DNA from: Morella rubra
Lineage: Eukaryota; Streptophyta; Magnoliopsida; Fagales; Myricaceae
DNA length: 64,000 nucleotides
Direction: 5' to 3'
Assembly: GCA_003952965.2 (NCBI GenBank)
Contig: CM025849.1
Span: 23,493,721 to 23,557,720 of the forward strand
The notes below the pieces were generated by a model. It was not told where the DNA came from. It saw nothing but the letters and a program-made list of their open reading frames with translations, and ran no database searches. The translations under genes and the position numbers were made by a program. Below are positions 9,279-19,421 of this stretch, one piece after another (position 1 is the stretch's first letter; every line of letters begins with the position of its first letter).

Positions 9279-10483
9279 AGATGATTTCTTTCATCAACGA
9301 ACTGGATTTTTTGGGAGCTGAGATGGATGGTGACACAAAAGTTGATGCCATTCTTTCATCTCTGCCTGATTCTTTTAATCAGTTTGTCCTTAATTACAAT
9401 ATGAACAAGATGAGTGTGACATTGTCAGAGCTGCTCAATATGTTGCAGTCAGCTCAAGATCTCATCAAGAAGGACAAACCTACTGTGATGGTCACAGAGA
9501 AATCTAATGCCTCTATGAAACTGAAACCCAAGTTTAAGAACTTCAAGAAAAATAATAAGGGGTATCAGGCAGCTAAGAATGTTCAAGGTGAACAAAGAAA
9601 CAAAGGAGGTGACAAGAATAAAGGCAAAGGAAATTGTTTCCATTGCGGCAAGCCCGGTCACTGGAAGAGAAACTGCCGAGTTTACTTAGCTTCTCTTAAA
9701 AAGGGCAAATCTTCTGAAGGTATATCTGATATGCTTGTAATTGAATTGAATTTAATGGATGGTCCGTTTAATTCATGGTGTGTGGATTCTGGTTCTACAT
9801 CTCACATCTGCAATATGTTGCAGGGGTTCAAGGAGACCAGAAGGCTCCATGAAGGGGAGCTGATCCTTAAGATGGGGACGGGTGCAACTGTTGCAGCGAC
9901 CGCCATCGGAGTTTTTAGTTTAGAATTATCTAATAATAGAATTTTGATTCTAGAAGACTGTCTTTATGTTCCAGAAGTTCGTAGAAATTTGATTTCTGTT
10001 TCAAAACTTGCTTTATCTGGATATTCATTTCTTTTCAATTCCAAGCTTGTTATTAAATTTCAAAATAAATTTGTTGCTTCTGGAATTATTTATGATGGTC
10101 TTTATCTTTTGAATGTTGATAATTCTTTGAATAATATTGAGAATGATGATTCCAGTGTGTTATCCCTTAAGAGGAAAAGGGATGTTAATCCAACTTACTT
10201 GTGGCATCTAAAACTTGGTCATGCCAATATTGATAGGATCAATAGATTGGTAAGGGATGGGCCATTGCAATTTCTGAAAATTGAGCCCTATCCAATCTGT
10301 GAGCCCTGCTTGCAAGGAAAGATGACTAAAAGTCCTTTTACGGAAAAAGGAATTAGAGCCACAGAAGTATTAGGATTAATACATACTGATGTTTGTGGTC
10401 CCTTCAATCATATGGCAAGAGGAGGTTTCTCTTTTTCATTACTTTCATTGATGATTATTCCAGGTATGGTTATCTATACCTGA
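9275..10483 (+). CDS. Copia-1 gag C-terminus, protease and integrase N-terminus
   Basis: The reading begins in Gag ([17 protein letters not shown]) and reaches the zinc knuckle [14 protein letters not shown] near 9640 (C-x2-C-x4-H-x4-C, all ligands present). It then enters the protease with active-site [11 protein letters not shown] near 9779. The integrase zinc-binding part follows: [12 protein letters not shown] near 10203 and CEPCLQGK near 10300. The integrase core begins at HTDVCGPF near 10384, carrying the first catalytic aspartate. The frame slips near 10430, in a ttt-ct-ttttt run, and the ORF stops at 10483. It is the second of five frame segments of one polyprotein. Confidence 0.85.
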   Translation: MKMISFINELDFLGAEMDGDTKVDAILSSLPDSFNQFVLNYNMNKMSVTLSELLNMLQSAQDLIKKDKPTVMVTEKSNASMKLKPKFKNFKKNNKGYQAAKNVQGEQRNKGGDKNKGKGNCFHCGKPGHWKRNCRVYLASLKKGKSSEGISDMLVIELNLMDGPFNSWCVDSGSTSHICNMLQGFKETRRLHEGELILKMGTGATVAATAIGVFSLELSNNRILILEDCLYVPEVRRNLISVSKLALSGYSFLFNSKLVIKFQNKFVASGIIYDGLYLLNVDNSLNNIENDDSSVLSLKRKRDVNPTYLWHLKLGHANIDRINRLVRDGPLQFLKIEPYPICEPCLQGKMTKSPFTEKGIRATEVLGLIHTDVCGPFNHMARGGFSFSLLSLMIIPGMVIYT

Positions 10484-11295
10484 TGAAGCATAAATCGGAA
10501 TCCTTTGAAAAGTTCAAGGAATTCCACAATGAAGTTGAGAAACAGATTGGAAAGTCCATTAAAATGATTCGCTCCGATAGGGGAGGCGAATACCTCTTGG
10601 ATGATTTTAAAGTTTATCTTAAAGATCATGGAATCATATCTCAACTCACACCACCAGGCACACCACAGCACAATGGTGTTGCAGAAAGAAGGAATAGAAC
10701 CCTATTGGATATGGTTCGTTCCATGATGAGCATATCTGAGTTGCCCATATCATTTTGGGGACATGCTTTGGAGACCGCTGTTTACTTGTTAAACAGGATC
10801 CCTACAAAATCAGTTCCTAATACCCCATATGAGTTATGGACTGGCAAGAAGCCAAGCCTAAATCATATTAAGATATGGGGTTGTCCAGCTCATGTTAAAA
10901 GGTTTAATGTGGATAAGCTGGGATCAAGGACTGATAGGTGCCTATTTGTAGGCTATCCCAAAATGACTACTGGTTTCTACTTCTATAATCCAAATGAAAA
11001 CAAAGTGTTTGTTAGCAGGAATGCTACTTTTCTTGAAGAGGATTATAGTTTGAATGAAACTGAGAGTAGAGTTGCTCTTGATGAGCAAAGAGATAGTACA
11101 GTGACTGAGCAGAATGAGAATAATGATGATCAAGTGATTATTCCCACTGATCAAACTGAACCTGTTGAGACACAGGAGCCTCGTCGTAGTAAAAGGATTA
11201 TAAGACCTCCAGTAAAATTCAGTTTGTTAATGAGATTTATCAAATGGATTCTGAGGGACTGGAGATTGATCCTTGTGATTATACAGAGGCTATGA
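10393..11295 (+). CDS. Copia-1 integrase catalytic core
   Basis: The true integrase reading in this frame starts near 10430 ([18 protein letters not shown]). The second catalytic Asp is in RSDRGGEY and the Glu in [10 protein letters not shown], with exactly 35 residues between them, the D,D(35)E pattern. GCPAHVKRF and DRCLFVGYP follow near 10876-10957, then the acidic linker before reverse transcriptase ending [10 protein letters not shown] near 11180. The frame is lost near 11222; the next coding segment (11226-11336) lies in a third frame. Integrase inserts the cDNA into host chromatin. The listed upstream start at 10393 is only the first ATG of the frame, not the protein start. Confidence 0.85.
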   Translation: MWSLQSYGKRRFLFFITFIDDYSRYGYLYLMKHKSESFEKFKEFHNEVEKQIGKSIKMIRSDRGGEYLLDDFKVYLKDHGIISQLTPPGTPQHNGVAERRNRTLLDMVRSMMSISELPISFWGHALETAVYLLNRIPTKSVPNTPYELWTGKKPSLNHIKIWGCPAHVKRFNVDKLGSRTDRCLFVGYPKMTTGFYFYNPNENKVFVSRNATFLEEDYSLNETESRVALDEQRDSTVTEQNENNDDQVIIPTDQTEPVETQEPRRSKRIIRPPVKFSLLMRFIKWILRDWRLILVIIQRL

Positions 11296-11314
11296 AAGAC
11301 AAAGATGCTAAGCA

Positions 11315-12844
11315 TTGGCATGTGGCCATGAATCAGAGATGGACTCCATGTATTCCAACAAGGTATGGACCTTGGTAGACAAACCAGAAGGCATTAAGCC
11401 TATAGGTTGCAAATGGGTCTACAAAAGGAAACTTGGACCAACAGGAAAGGTAGAGACCTTTAAAGCTAGGCTGGTAGCGAAAGGGTATACTCAAAAGGCT
11501 GGTATTGATTATGAGGAAACCTTTTCACCAGTAGCTATGCTAAAGTCCATAAGGATTCTGTTGGCAATTGCAGCATACTATGATTATGAGATATGGCAGA
11601 TGGATGTGAAAACCGCATTCTTGAATGGGTACATCCATGAAGAAATTTATATGGACCAGCCAAGAGGTTTCATATCTCAGGAAAATGAATCAAAAGTGTG
11701 CAAGTTGGAGAAATCCATTTATGGCCTAAAACAAGCATCACGTTGTTGGAACATCCGTTTTAATGAGTCAATCAAAATGTTTGGTTTCTCACAAAACATG
11801 GATGAACCTTGTGTCTACAAGAAGGTTAGTGGGAGTGCTATCACCTTTTTGGTTCTTTATGTAGATGACATACTACTCATTGGGAATGATGTAGGGGCTT
11901 TGTCATCTGTGAAAATGTGGTTGTCTAACCAATTTTCAATGAAAGACCTTGGGGAAGCATCCTATATACTCGGGATCAAAGTGTTTAGAGACCGAAAGAA
12001 GAGATTATTGGGTCTCTCACAGGTCAATTATATTGACAGGATATTGGCTAGATTTAGCATGGTAAATTCCAAGAAAGGGTTTCTACCCTTTAGACATGGA
12101 ATTCATCTCTCTAAGCAGATGTGTCCAAAAACACCTGAAGAAAGAGAGAAGATGAGTAACTGCCATTATGCTTCGGCTGTAGGAAGTCTCATGTATGCTA
12201 TGCTTTGTACTAGACCTGATATCAGTCACGCAGTTAGCGTTGTGAGTAGATACCAATCCAATCCAGGTCCAGAACATTGGTCAGCAGTAAAACATATCCT
12301 CAGGTATTTGAGAAATACAAAACACTATTTCTTAGTGTATGGTAGTGAGGATCTGACTGTCCAGGGATATACAGATTCGGATTTTCAATCAGACATTGAT
12401 GATAGAAGATCAACATCCGGGTTTGTGTTCCTTCTTGGCAAAGGAGCATTCAGTTGGAGAAGTTTCAAGCAAAGTACTACTGCTGATTCTACAACTGAGG
12501 CAGAATATGTTGCTGCAAGTGAAGCTGCAAAGGAAGCTGTGTGGATTCGCAAGTTCATTCAAGAACTTGAAGTTGTCCCTTCGATTGAGGCGCCTATTTC
12601 CTTATACTGCGATAACAATGGTGCAATTGCACAGGCAGTGGAACCAAGGTCTCATCAAAGGACGAAGCACATAGAACGTCGTTTTCACCTAATACGTGAT
12701 ATCATATCAAGAGGTGATATCACAATGGTGAAGGTTGCATCAGCTGATAATTTAGCTGATCCATTTACAAAGCCTTTATCTCAGAAAGTGTTTGAGAAAC
12801 ATATTAAGGATATGGGTTTGAGATATATGTATGATTGGGTTTGA
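11315..12844 (+). CDS. Copia-1 reverse transcriptase and RNase H
   Basis: A long uninterrupted reading holds the full Ty1/copia reverse transcriptase: CKWVYKRKLG, FKARLVAKGYTQ, YEETFSPVA, QMDVKTAFLNG, YGLKQASRCW, and the catalytic YVDD near 11860 (LVLYVDDILLIG). RNase H follows with GYTDSDFQSD near 12367, STTEAEYVA near 12488, YCDNNGAI near 12606 and KHIERRFHLIRD near 12667. No key residue is visibly changed. Coding segment 11226-11336, in another frame, joins it through the fourth frameshift near 11336. The enzyme copies element RNA to DNA in particles. Confidence 0.9.
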   Translation: MACGHESEMDSMYSNKVWTLVDKPEGIKPIGCKWVYKRKLGPTGKVETFKARLVAKGYTQKAGIDYEETFSPVAMLKSIRILLAIAAYYDYEIWQMDVKTAFLNGYIHEEIYMDQPRGFISQENESKVCKLEKSIYGLKQASRCWNIRFNESIKMFGFSQNMDEPCVYKKVSGSAITFLVLYVDDILLIGNDVGALSSVKMWLSNQFSMKDLGEASYILGIKVFRDRKKRLLGLSQVNYIDRILARFSMVNSKKGFLPFRHGIHLSKQMCPKTPEEREKMSNCHYASAVGSLMYAMLCTRPDISHAVSVVSRYQSNPGPEHWSAVKHILRYLRNTKHYFLVYGSEDLTVQGYTDSDFQSDIDDRRSTSGFVFLLGKGAFSWRSFKQSTTADSTTEAEYVAASEAAKEAVWIRKFIQELEVVPSIEAPISLYCDNNGAIAQAVEPRSHQRTKHIERRFHLIRDIISRGDITMVKVASADNLADPFTKPLSQKVFEKHIKDMGLRYMYDWV

Positions 12845-13593
12845 CGTTATATTTTTCCTTTATTATTTGATAATAAAAGTTTATTTGTTTTTCACATATA
12901 TTATTGTTGTTATGGGTTTATACGTAACATGAGATGTTATGTATGTAAATTTGTTCAGGCAACATTGTAGAAAAATCATGCTAGAGATTAATGAATCAAA
13001 GGCAGGGAATAATGATTTTTCAGTTCCTTATAAGCCTGAAATTGTTCTAGACTTTTGTGTCATAAAGTCTACACTTGTTGTGCGGAGAATGATTGATTCC
13101 ATCATTGAGGTATGACCTTAAGCAGACAAGTGGGTGTCATGTAATAGGTACATACACTGAACAGGATCCGATAAAGAATGCCTTTTGGAAAATGATCACT
13201 GTCAGGTTAAAGGTTGTTCTATCACAATTCGGTATTGTCCTTAGACCTGAGAGGTTTGTATTTATTCATTTGTTATGTACACATACTTTGACGTTGTCAA
13301 CCGGTGATGTCCATTCAGGACTATATACGGACATGTTGGGTTGTGTGCGTGATGGATGAGTTGTATGAATGCTCAACAAGGAATCCACCAGTCTCTTGGA
13401 GAGACAGTATATTCAGTTAATGTTCATATAAGTGTTGGACCAAAAGAAATCCGGCCGGATGTGTTTTACAAAACTATTTTGAATACATAAAAGTATATTA
13501 TATATTTCAAAATTGTTTTATGGTCCAACTGAGTTGTGAACTAAGAAATCAAGGTTTACATGAGATAGGGACGTGACGGTGATATTTGGTTCT
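12845..13593 (+). other. Copia-1 3' untranslated region
   Basis: About 750 bp of non-coding sequence lies between the RNase H stop and the PPT. It is recognisable in the old relic at 1400-2190, so the region has been carried by the family for a long time. Nothing coding was seen. Confidence 0.8.
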
Positions 13594-13610
13594 GAGGGCA
13601 AGTGGGAGAT
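13594..13610 (+). other. Copia-1 polypurine tract
   Basis: GAGGGCAAGTGGGAGAT ends directly at the 3' LTR. This is the expected plus-strand primer position; the tract is interrupted by one C and two T. Confidence 0.8.
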
Positions 13611-14180
13611 TGTTAGAATTATGTGCCCTCGATAACCAAACGAGTAATCCAGTCCTAATATCTCATATGGAATATAGTTTGGTGGAAGGAATTAATTGTA
13701 TGTAAAAGGGGCATATTTGCAATAATCTCAAATTTCAGGGATCAATTACAATATGTTGATGGACTTGATTGTAATTAGTAGAAGCCCTAATTTTATTAGA
13801 AGAAGAGTTCTTCAGTTTAATCCTACGGCTGGAATTTGAGATCCCTAAGGATCCTATGTCTCATGCTCTCTCTAGGGTTTCCCAAGGCCTATAAATATAA
13901 CTGTTATATTCAAGGGGTTGGCCATCAGAACCTATTAGAGAAATCCCTAAAATGAGAGAGTGACATAAATCCCTTAGGAGGCAAGACATTTGTGTTGCTA
14001 TTGTTGTTCTATTCTGAATCGCTGGAGCTTTGGATTGGATCGTGAAGCGGGTTGAAACTTGTGGATTCCCGAATTACTATATCAAGGTAAGTAATCGAAT
14101 CCGCAATTGCAATTATAATCCTGATAGATGTTTTGTTGAAAACATGTTATTTATTTAGTTTAATTCCGCATAAACTATCA
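13611..14180 (+). repeat. Copia-1 3' LTR
   Basis: Begins TGTTAGAATT and ends TAAACTATCA. It is identical by eye to the 5' LTR except for one extra A near 13741 and one G-for-A near 14006. The following cataa is the probable target-site duplication. Confidence 0.95.
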
Positions 14181-15062
14181 CATAACACTTTATCTTCAGT
14201 AGCCGAAATACCCACATAATCAATAGGATCCAAAATCACAGACTTTAGTTTGCTAGTAGACCCCTTGGAACAACTATGATCTATCGGAATTAGAAAGCCC
14301 TCGTGGGAGGAGTAGGTGCAAGATCAACGACCAGAGGAGATCCAGAGTGCACTGGAAAGTGTGATGGAAATTTGATTAGTAGCTTCCAGTCGAGAGCGCC
14401 GACGGTCTCTCCCACTATAGAGCACATAGTATTCTGCTTTTAGCTAGGGATGCCATTTTTCGCCTCCATTTGGAAGGCACAGCTACCCTGGTTGTGATTG
14501 AGAAGCTCGTAGCCGTAACAAAGGCCAGAAATTCCATCAAATTTGAAATGGACACGAACAACATCCATATTATGCCGTGGAAACCAGTATCCAGTGAGCA
14601 AAGGATGACCCATATGATAGAGAACTTGCACCTGCAGGAAGGGAAGGCACCAAATGTAGGCATTCTTTTCACCAACCACAGCCAAAACTCTGCCAACTGC
14701 TTCTCCAATGTTTCTAGCAGTTTGTTCATTGGAGCGATCCATTGGTAGACCGTGTATCTGCATCCATACAGGGGTGGTTTTGAGATCGACCTCTTGCCAT
14801 GACAGCCTCGGTTCCCATGGCTCGATGGCCATAACATTCCCCTTAAAATTCCAAGGGCACCGAGACAGCACTCTATCGCGATCGGCAAGTCAAACAAATT
14901 CCAAAAGAAAAAGTATTGTCCCCTAGTTGCTTGATGTCCAAATGCTCAACCAAAAACCAGACCTTAACAATGGCAGCCTTAACAGAAGCAAGGCTACAAA
15001 CCATGGAAGAAATGAGCTTGCCGAGCAAAATGAGGTTTGTAAGTCCAAATATCAAGGTCCTT
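14181..15062 (-). mobile_element. LINE L1, 5' part (ORF1 side)
   Basis: This is the continuation of the LINE at 3549-7021 on the other side of Copia-1, holding ORF1. Its upstream end near 15062 lacks the ORF1 N-terminus and abuts a truncated SIRE-like pol, so it is 5'-truncated at that junction. Confidence 0.8.
14440..15055 (-). pseudogene. LINE L1 ORF1 (DUF4283-type) fragment
   Basis: The minus strand reads the conserved core of plant LINE ORF1: VKAAIVKVWF, QLGDNTFSF, LSRCPWNFKGNVM and WMQIHGLPMDR, followed by IGEAVGRVL. The same PWNFKG...IHGLP pattern occurs in the second LINE (58695-59327). The N-terminus is missing, one frameshift lies near 14880, and the reading ends before any intact zinc knuckle. 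Confidence 0.75.
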
Positions 15063-15480
15063 TTTGGCTAGTTTTGAAATAAGGTCAATGCTTTAAAGAA
15101 TTTTACATTTTCAGAGAAGATATTCTCTAAGTGAACAATATACACATTTTCTTGTTGATGTCCGATAAACAAGACTTTTTTGTCTTCAATGTTCTCAATA
15201 ATGCATATTGATGATTCAAATATAACTCGGTTTTCCTTTATCACATAATTGACTGATGCTCTACACATTATGCTTCAAACCATCAACAAATAGAACATGT
15301 CAATAGTAGGATTAGGAGTCATACTGACATTTCCAATACCAAGAATCCTTCATTTACCAGTATCACCAAAAGTAACCGATCCTTTTTCTTTTAGGCTAAG
15401 AGATTTGAACCAACTCTTATCCCCTGTTATGTGCTTGGAGCATTCGCTATCAAGAACCCAATGTTCCTTGACTTCGATTG
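15063..15480 (-). pseudogene. S1 protease and GAG-pre-integrase fragment
   Basis: The minus strand shows a protease motif with DSECSKH near 15430-15455, where DSG is expected, so the catalytic glycine is changed. Downstream is the conserved VIFESSICIIENIEDKK-like block (15180-15235) and a GHQQENVYIVHLENI stretch shared with S4 (44668-44720). The reading ends at the LINE junction. Confidence 0.75.
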
Positions 15481-16954
15481 TCTTCAAGCACTACTACAAA
15501 AAATAATCATTTCTTGATTTTTGGTACCAAATCATTTTGGGTCCTTTGGTGTTAGAAACGGTTTCCTTTACTTTGTCCTTAGGAATCCAAACAAATTTAA
15601 TACCACTAGAAGCTTTCTTTCTAGTTGGACAAGTGTGTGAAATGTATCCAGATTTACCACAAAAGTTGCACAATCTAAATGATGTAGAAGATTTAGTGAT
15701 CATATAAGAATAAGATTTTTGATCATTAAAGGAATCATATCCAATGCCACTTTTGTTGAAACAACACCTTTGAGAACCAAGAAGAATATCAAGGTTTTTC
15801 TTTCCTTGAGTAAACTTTGCAAGATCATTCGTAAGAGTTTCAAATTTTGATTTTAAAGAATCACTTTCAGCAATCAAAAGACTTGTTTTGTTTTGCAAAA
15901 ATATTTCATTTTCTTCCTTAATCCTTTCAAGATCATCTCTAAGAGTAATCACTTGATTTTTCAAAGTATCGTTCTCTTTTTTGTAACATTTTCAAAATTC
16001 TTTTGAGAGAACTATATTTTGAAACAATTCTTTTCAGTTCAAGGTATTGATCATCAAATGAAAAACATTGAGCATGTGAAGATTGTACCTTATCCTCGCT
16101 ATCCTTTGTCATCAAACAAAGGTTTGCAACTTCCTCTTCTTCACTTTTGCTTTCACTCTCGTCTGATTCTCCCATGCGGCTAAGAAGGCTTTCTTCTTAT
16201 CCTTGAAGTCTCTTGACTTCTTGTGGGTTCATGTTGGGGCATTCAGATTTATATGACGGGCTTTTTACATCCAAAGCAAATGGTCTCATTCTTTTTGTTG
16301 CTATCACCCTTGAAGTTGTTTTTCTTTGGGTACCTCTTGTCACCTTGCTTCTTTTAAAGAACTTCTTAAATTTCTTTGTAAACAAGGCCATCTCATCATC
16401 ATCAGAAGATTCTTCACTACTAGAGTAAGAGCTTTCAAGGCAATTCCTCTTTTCCCTTTTCATTCAATCTCATCATCTTTCGCTTGGTTCATCTTCGTGG
16501 GTCATGAGAGATCCATAAGTTCATCTAGAGACAATTTTGTTAATTCCTTGGCTTCTTGAATAGCTGTAACATTAGGTTCCCAAGCCTTAGGAAGACACCT
16601 GAGAATTTTCTCACAATTTCCACATTAGTATAGACTTTACCAAGAGGTTTCAATTCATTGATAATATCAGTAAAGTGAGCAAACATGGTAGAGATAGATT
16701 CATTAGATTTCATCTTAAACAGTTCATAGCTATGCACAAGCATATAATCTTGTTCTCCTTAACCTGATTAGTACCTTCATGAGTAACTAAAATTTTTTCC
16801 CATATTTCCTTAACAGATTCACAACTAGAAACACGGTTAAATTCGTAGTATCAAGAGCACAGTAGAAAACATTCATAGCTTTAGCATTTAAAGACATAAG
16901 CTTATGATCAGCCTCATCCCAAACCTTTTTTTCTTTATGCAAGCCGGCATCATC
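15481..16954 (-). pseudogene. S1 gag, central and C-terminal part
   Basis: Read right to left on the minus strand, the order is KVWDEADHKLMSLNAKAMN (16880-16930), the UBN2-type segment SYELFKMKSNESISTMFAHF (16675-16740), SSYSSSEESSDDDEMALF (16380-16440), a coiled-coil-like acidic region, then the zinc knuckle CNFCGKSGYISHTC near 15630-15675. The knuckle has Tyr where His is required. At least four frameshifts separate the blocks. Its 5' part lies at 18642-18809, beyond the solo LTR. Confidence 0.8.
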
Positions 16955-16959
16955 CTTTG

Positions 16960-18641
16960 TGTTAGCCCAAGGTTGTTTTTGCAAACAATCTTCAATTGAT
17001 TTTGATGATAACAAAGTTTCTAAGTTTTTAAGGACTTTAGATTTTACATTGTCAATCCTCTTTTCTAAAGGATTTATTTCAAATATAAGGTTATCTCAAA
17101 AAAATATTTCTAAGTGCATTTGAACACCATCACACAAGTTGATAAGATCAATTTTTCATATTATAGGTGTTTAAAGAAGTGTTTGGAATGGATTGGACAC
17201 TTTCAAGAGGCTGAATTTTCTCTTCAGCATTCAATGTGTCAGACATACCATAATGTGTCGACACATTGCACTTACACCCGAGAGCCCAACTCCAAAATGC
17301 AAAATTCACTGTTGATAGCATTTTCAGACTAAGTGTTCAAGTGTCGACACATTAAAGACAAGTGTCGACACATTGCACTGTTCTCCAGAGAGAAAAATTC
17401 CAGGCCATTCAAAATGATATTTTTTTGACTAAGTATGGGAAGTGTCGACACATTGACCTATGTGTCGCACATTGAACTAACACCCGAGAGTTCTTTTCTT
17501 AGCCAAAGTTTAATTGTTAGCACATACCACAATGTGTCGACACATTGTGTTATTTTGCAGAAATCCTGGAATGACGCCAGATCGTCCAAAATTGTTCTAA
17601 AATGACTTGGGTACCCCTCTAACGGTAAAATGAAGCCACTTGATGACCGTTGAAGACCTAGGGGCTATAAGAAGAACAAGATGGAGAGAGAAGAATAAGC
17701 TCGATCATCATCGCAACATCTAGAGAGAGAAAAAGCCAAGATCCAAAGAAATCCATTTGCTGATTCCTTCAAGTCCAAGAGCTCTCATTGTCAAATCTTC
17801 TTCTCTTGCTCATCATTGACGACCTAGCATCCAAAGAGAGATATTTCTTGAAGAAGAGACAACACACTTTGCAATCAATCGTGCCCTAACTTCTAGAGAG
17901 AGAAAGTGCTTTGAAGAAGAGGGAAAACCGCATCTACCAAGAAAGCTTGTGCTCCTACTTGCCAAACTTTAGGTTTCATTCAAGAATCTTGTCTTCTTGC
18001 ACTTTATTGAGCTTTTCATTTGTTAATTCGGCTTAGAGAGCCATTCCACACTTGTGAGCTTTCCACTTGCATATTCGGCTTAGAGAGCCATTCCTTGTTG
18101 TACCCATTATTTGTAAAACACTTAAGTGTTGGGTGAACACTTGTCCTACTCGTGAGTGTAGAAGAAATCCCTTGGGTTTGGGATTTGTGAGGAGTGTTGG
18201 GTGAACACTTGTCCTACTTGTGAGAGTAGAAGAAATCCCTTGGGTTTTGGGATTTGTGAGAGAGTTGAAAGCGTGAGCTCGAAAACGCTTTGTAAAGGTT
18301 CCTTAGCACCCGGAAGCTAAGGTGTACTTACTATTTGGAGAATAGTGAAGGAAGCCCAAGGAAGTCAATAGCCTTGGGGGTGGACGTAGGCAAGTGTTGG
18401 CCGAACCACCTAAAATTGCGGTGTCGTCTCTCTAACTCTATCTCTCTTATTATTTGTTTCATATCCATATTTGTTCTTTTGTTTTAAGCTTTATCATTTA
18501 TTGCTTAACATTATACACATTCAGATCTGCATTTTTAATTGTTAAAAGGGGTATTTTTCAGATTGGGTTTTTATCGAAAAAGGACTAACTTTTTGATAAA
18601 CCCAATTCACCCCCCCTCTTGGGTTGTTATTTAGACTCATA
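16960..18641 (+). mobile_element. Solo LTR (type-1 SIRE-like) inside S1 gag
   Basis: Starts TGTTAGCCCAAGG and ends TTTAGACTCATA (TG..TA, the terminal CA changed to TA). It is flanked by the 5-bp target-site duplication CTTTG at 16955-16959 and 18642-18646, and the gag reading of S1 joins across it. The 1,682-bp LTR has a TGTGTCGACACA palindrome cluster at 17252-17546 and an internal tandem duplication of about 67 bp near 18125-18260. No internal region is present, so it arose by LTR-LTR recombination. Confidence 0.9.
17252..17546. promoter_or_regulatory. Palindrome cluster, TGTGTCGACACA type, in solo LTR
   Basis: Perfect palindromes AATGTGTCGACACATT occur at 17252 and 17531, the latter extending to a 22-bp palindrome. 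AGTGTCGACACATT copies are centred at 17345.5, 17366.5 and 17446.5, and a one-base-deleted copy near 17465. Two pairs are about 19-21 bp apart. The position in the first third of the LTR fits U3. Function unknown. Confidence 0.75.
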
Positions 18642-18809
18642 CTTTGTAAGTTTTGGGCCGTTTGTGATAATTTTCCAAAGATTGTAGTCCACGGTTTGAA
18701 TGTAGATTTTCATCCTTGCTTTCCAATAGTTGTAGCACATTCCATTGAACAAAGGAGGACGGTTAGTGGATTGACCTTCATACAATGAAGAGCTAACAAG
18801 AGTAGTCAT
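18642..18809 (-). pseudogene. S1 gag N-terminus
   Basis: The minus strand reads from ATG at 18809: MTTLVSSSLYEGQS, then RPPLFNGMCYNYWKARM and DYNLWKIITNGPKL, matching the start of Gag in S2 (22778). It is interrupted by the solo LTR at 18641. Confidence 0.85.
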
Positions 18810-18826
18810 TATTAAAGATATTAAAC

Positions 18827-18844
18827 CTCAGCTTCGATACTAAT
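18827..18844 (-). other. S1 primer binding site (degenerate)
   Basis: On the minus strand the LTR is followed by ATTAGTATCGAAGCTGAG, a mutated form of the tRNA-Met type PBS (ATTGGTATCAAAGC in S2). Confidence 0.7.
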
Positions 18845-19421
18845 TGTGAGTCCAAATATCAACCCAAGAGGGGGGTGAATTAGGTTTATCAAAAACTTAG
18901 CCTTTTTTGATAAAACTGCATATATGAAAATATTTAATGCTATAAAAACGAAGAACAATAAATGATAGCAATAAAGTAAGAGAGCAGGGAAGAGAGATAG
19001 CACCGCGATTTTTAGGTGGTTTGGCCAAGACTTGCCTACGACCACCCCTAGGCTATTGCCTTCCTTGGGCTTCTTTACTATAATCCAATAGTATTTACAA
19101 CTTAACTTTTGGGTGCTAAGTGACCGTTACAAGAGTTTTCCCGAGCTCACTCTTCAACTCGTACACAAATCTCAAAACTTATGAGATTTCTTCTATCCTC
19201 ACGGGTAGGCCCAAGTATATCCCACACTCAAAAGGTTTTCAAAGTTTAATGATAGGAATGAATAAACAATAACTCTCAAAACCAAATCAACAAAACAAAG
19301 CTCAATAAATAGCTACAAGACAAGATCTGATGATGATAGTAGTAATACTGTAGTCAGATCTGTTGGAAAAAGTGCAACCTTTGCCTTTTGCGCTTTTCTC
19401 TCACTTTTTAGAGGCTAGGTC

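Larger units (their letters stand above)
7022..14180 (+). mobile_element. Copia-1: complete-structure Ty1/copia LTR retrotransposon
   Basis: The element is 7,159 bp: 5' LTR (569 bp), PBS, 1.27-kb leader, gag-pol, 0.75-kb 3' UTR, PPT, 3' LTR (570 bp). Gene order is gag, protease, integrase, reverse transcriptase, RNase H, as in Ty1/copia. Flanks are catag on the left and cataa on the right, consistent with a 5-bp target-site duplication with one mismatch. It sits in LINE L1. The LTRs differ by one substitution and one indel, so insertion was recent. Gag-pol nevertheless carries four single-base frameshifts, all the same direction, and no nonsense substitution was noticed. An older relative is at 1400-2665. 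A Tork/Angela-type clade is plausible but not established here. Confidence 0.95.

Noticed and set aside
14470..14926. Plus-strand ORFs over LINE ORF1
   Set aside because: Antisense shadows of the minus-strand ORF1, which has the conserved PWNFKG and IHGLP motifs.
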